Origin: an uncultured Alphaproteobacteria bacterium
GTDB lineage: Bacteria > Pseudomonadota > Alphaproteobacteria > Sneathiellales > Sneathiellaceae
NCBI GenBank assembly: GCA_937910835.1
Contig: CALEMG010000333.1
Location: 1 to 7,556, forward strand
Length of the DNA: 7,556 nucleotides
Reading direction: 5' to 3'
A program made the translations under genes and the position numbers. Shown piece after piece: positions 6,079-7,556 of this stretch; the stretch's first letter is position 1; each line of letters starts with the position of its first letter. The notes under the pieces were generated by a model that was given only the letters and a program-made list of their open reading frames with translations, was not told the origin of the DNA and did not search any database.

Positions 6079-6837
6079 ATGACGAACTATATGACATCCA
6101 TTATTCGCCTCCTCCTAGTGATCGGTCTTGGGGTAGCTCTTTCGGGCTGTAACTTCTTTAACCGCCTTGCGAATATCGGCAGCGAGCCGCCGCTTTCCCA
6201 AATCGAGAATCCGGTTGCCCAGAAAGGCTATCAGCCGGTCTCCATGCCAATGCCGCGCCCCGAGCCCGTATTGCAGCAGGCCAATTCTCTCTGGCGGCCC
6301 GGCTCCAAGGCCTTCTTCAAGGATCAGCGGGCGAACCAGGTCGGTGATATTGTGACTGTACTTGTCGAGATTGAAGACAAGGCCACGCTGAATAATTCCA
6401 CCGATACAACGCGAGCCTCCACTGAATCCGCTGGTTTCGCCGGATTCCTCGGGCTGGAAACACAGGTCACCAAGGTCCTGCCTGAAGGCACCGATGCCAG
6501 CGCCCTGATCGATCTTGGCAGCGACCACAGTGTCAGCGGATCCGGCGCCGTCAACCGGAATGAAACCATCAATATGGAGATTGCCGCGATCGTCACCCAG
6601 ATTCTCCCCAACGGTAATATGGTTATCGTTGGACGTCAGGAAGTCCGTGTGAACTTTGAAAGCCGTGACCTTTCCGTTACCGGCGTCGTCCGGCCGGAAG
6701 ACATCACCTCCTCCAACACGATTGAATCGGCGAAGATTGCCGAAGCTCGTATCGCCTACGGTGGCCGTGGTCATCTCACCGATGTACAGCAGGGCCGCTA
6801 CGGTCAACAGCTCTTCGACATCATCTTCCCCTTCTAA
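6079..6837 (+). CDS. flgH: FlgH L-ring lipoprotein
   Basis: FlgH is the outer-membrane lipoprotein that forms the L ring. The 252 residues open with a lipoprotein signal (about 1-23) ending in the lipobox LSGC, with Cys24 as the lipidated residue. Family motifs follow: SLWRPGSKAFFKDQRANQVG (70-89), VLVEIEDKATLNNST (94-108), then towards the end NGNMVIVGRQEVRVNFE, VTGVVRPEDITSSNTI and GGRGHLTDVQQGRYGQQL, finishing in FDIIFPF. AGAGGA (6066-6071), overlapping the flgA stop, is 7 nt before this ATG, which decides the start over the ATG four codons later. Length and motifs are normal. It is the last gene of the operon, 18 nt before a strong terminator. Confidence 0.95.
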   Translation: MTNYMTSIIRLLLVIGLGVALSGCNFFNRLANIGSEPPLSQIENPVAQKGYQPVSMPMPRPEPVLQQANSLWRPGSKAFFKDQRANQVGDIVTVLVEIEDKATLNNSTDTTRASTESAGFAGFLGLETQVTKVLPEGTDASALIDLGSDHSVSGSGAVNRNETINMEIAAIVTQILPNGNMVIVGRQEVRVNFESRDLSVTGVVRPEDITSSNTIESAKIAEARIAYGGRGHLTDVQQGRYGQQLFDIIFPF

Positions 6838-6854
6838 GGAAGACCCTAAAACAG

Positions 6855-6887
6855 AAAAAGCCGGTTCTTATCGAACCGGCTTTTTTT
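6855..6887. terminator. Bidirectional rho-independent terminator between flgH and dksA
   Basis: GCCGGTTC (6860-6867) and GAACCGGC (6873-6880) form a perfect 8-bp stem with a 5-nt loop. Five A residues before it (6855-6859) and seven T residues after it (6881-6887) extend the pairing and supply a T tract on each strand. It lies between the converging flgH and dksA genes and can end both transcripts. Confidence 0.92.
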
Positions 6888-6914
6888 ATTGTCTCGTGCG
6901 ACATTATAAAATGT

Positions 6915-7331
6915 TTAGTCGTCGCGGTAGTTTTTCTCTCGGCGTTCATGTCGCTCCTGCGCTTCCAGGCTGAGCGTCGCAACCGGGCGGGCTTCCAACC
7001 GTTTGAGGGAGATCGGCTCACCCGTCTCCACGCAATAGCCGTACTGACCTTCGTCAATCCGCCGCAGTGCCGAATCAATCTTGCCGATCAGCTTCCGTTG
7101 CCGGTCACGGGTACGGAGTTCCAAAGTCCGCTCTGACTCGGTCGAGGCGCGATCCGCGATATCCGGCTCTTTCACCGTTTCTTCCTGCAAGCTCAGGATT
7201 GTCTGGTTCGCATCGGCAAGAATCTCGCTCCGCCACTTCAATAATTTGGCGCGAAAATATTCTTGCTGACGAGAATTCATAAAGGGCTCGTCCTCGGACG
7301 GGCGATAGTCATCAGGAATTTGAACGTTCAT
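6915..7331 (-). CDS. dksA: DksA/TraR-family transcription regulator
   Basis: DksA-family proteins enter the RNA polymerase secondary channel and work with ppGpp to tune promoters. The 138-residue protein has a coiled-coil domain (about 20-95) with the tip motif DIADRA at 57-62, fitting the DxxDxA pattern needed for activity. The globular part is YGYCVETGEPISLKRLEARP (97-116), then LSLEAQERHE. Of the four zinc-finger cysteines in E. coli DksA only the first remains (Cys100); the others align with Thr103, Ser121 and Ala124. Such loss is common in alphaproteobacterial members and need not abolish function. I chose the ATG at 7329-7331 because GGAG (7339-7342) lies 7 nt upstream; a longer frame to 7394 has no support. 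It converges on flgH. Its place in a flagellar cluster suggests, but does not prove, a role in flagellar control. Confidence 0.88.
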   Translation of the reverse strand: MNVQIPDDYRPSEDEPFMNSRQQEYFRAKLLKWRSEILADANQTILSLQEETVKEPDIADRASTESERTLELRTRDRQRKLIGKIDSALRRIDEGQYGYCVETGEPISLKRLEARPVATLSLEAQERHERREKNYRDD

Positions 7332-7396
7332 TAAGCGACTCCAGTTCCCATATACCGAATGTCTCAACACAGACATCCAAAAAATTAACGGCAATA

Positions 7397-7423
7397 AATA
7401 TAAGATCGCGGCGTTATTGGCAA
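7397..7423 (-). promoter_or_regulatory. Possible sigma-70-type promoter for dksA
   Basis: On the minus strand TTGCCA (7418-7423) and TATATT (7397-7402) each match the housekeeping -35 and -10 consensus at five of six positions. The 15-nt spacing is short of the ideal 17, and the region is AT-rich, so the match may be chance. The transcript would have a leader of roughly 60 nt before dksA. Confidence 0.25.
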
Positions 7424-7469
7424 CATCCTATTCCATAATGAGAAAATGGTTATGAAGGCCTTATGAAAA

Positions 7470-7488
7470 TCTCCGGGGGATCAGGAGA
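7470..7488 (-). terminator. Weak hairpin after the right-edge gene
   Basis: TCTCC (7470-7474) and GGAGA (7484-7488) can form a 5-bp stem with a 9-nt loop. On the minus strand it is followed by TTTTC, and it begins 7 nt after the stop at 7496-7498. The stem is short and the loop large, so this may be a weak terminator or nothing. Confidence 0.25.
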
Positions 7489-7495
7489 AAAGACA

Positions 7496-7556
7496 TCAAT
7501 AGCCGAGTTTGGGGAGTGCGACGGCTGCGAGCGCGTCGATGTCCTGGAGAGGGTGG
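7496..7556 (-). CDS. C-terminal tail of a minus-strand gene, possibly FliX (partial)
   Basis: A minus-strand frame enters from the right edge and ends in TGA at 7496-7498 after 19 codons, reading HPLQDIDALAAVALPKLGY. Third codon positions are mostly G or C, as in the surrounding genes. The pattern DID-x-x-A-A-V-x-L-x-K-L-G recalls the end of FliX, an alphaproteobacterial class II flagellar regulator that often lies near dksA and flgI; the usual end there is roughly ExRAAVELAKL. This is recollection of a short motif, so identity is tentative, and a chance open frame of this length cannot be excluded. It would be co-oriented with dksA, 164 nt upstream of it. Confidence 0.4.
   Translation of the reverse strand, partial: HPLQDIDALAAVALPKLGY

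Noticed and set aside
6901..6914. Short inverted repeat ACATT...AATGT just after dksA
   Set aside because: It has only five AT-rich pairs and no T tract; the strong terminator downstream explains transcript ending.
7463..7556. Plus-strand frame starting MKISGGSGEK at the right edge, with AAGG 4 nt upstream
   Set aside because: The first residues recall FliX starts, but the following sequence does not, the Shine-Dalgarno spacing is short, and the opposite strand has better codon character. It remains an alternative to the minus-strand tail.

Overview
This window is part of a flagellar gene cluster from an alphaproteobacterium, probably a Rhodospirillales-like lineage. The lineage call rests on gene content and order: fliL, fliM, a small coiled-coil membrane protein and a MotE-like protein in one direction; flgF-flgG-flgA-flgH in the other; then a DksA-family gene with the alphaproteobacterial type of degenerate zinc finger. 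It is inferred from protein features, not from a database search.

Layout. Bases 1-162 (minus strand) hold the first 54 codons of a membrane protein resembling the N-terminus of MotB/OmpA-family proteins, cut by the window edge. From 3295 leftwards to 345 runs a tight minus-strand operon: fliL, fliM, a DUF6468-like gene and motE. Gaps are 4-14 nt, and the operon ends in a hairpin terminator that overlaps the motE stop. Bases 3296-3607 are a divergent control region with a good sigma-54 promoter facing right. From 3608 to 6837 runs the plus-strand operon flgF-flgG-flgA-flgH, encoding two rod proteins, the P-ring chaperone and the L-ring lipoprotein. It ends in a strong bidirectional terminator shared with the convergent dksA gene (6915-7331, minus). 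At the right edge a minus-strand frame ends at 7496; its short tail resembles the C-terminus of the flagellar regulator FliX, but this is tentative.

The gene products fit one machine. FlgF and FlgG build the rod; FlgA and FlgH serve the P and L rings; FliL and MotE act at the stator; FliM belongs to the C-ring switch.

Three things stand out. First, fliM is interrupted by a single in-frame amber codon (1920-1922), and reading continues in the same frame with good FliM sequence to 1545. TAG is an ordinary stop for fliL, flgG and flgA here, so genome-wide recoding is unlikely. A nonsense mutation, a sequencing error or local readthrough remain possible. Second, FliM carries an N-terminal extension of about 90 residues made of acidic Met/Ala repeats ahead of its EIDSLL motif. 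Third, FlgF lacks the conserved segment before its terminal helix, consistent with an in-frame deletion of some 20-30 codons. I see no CRISPR array, insertion sequence or tRNA, and no clearly new multi-gene system.
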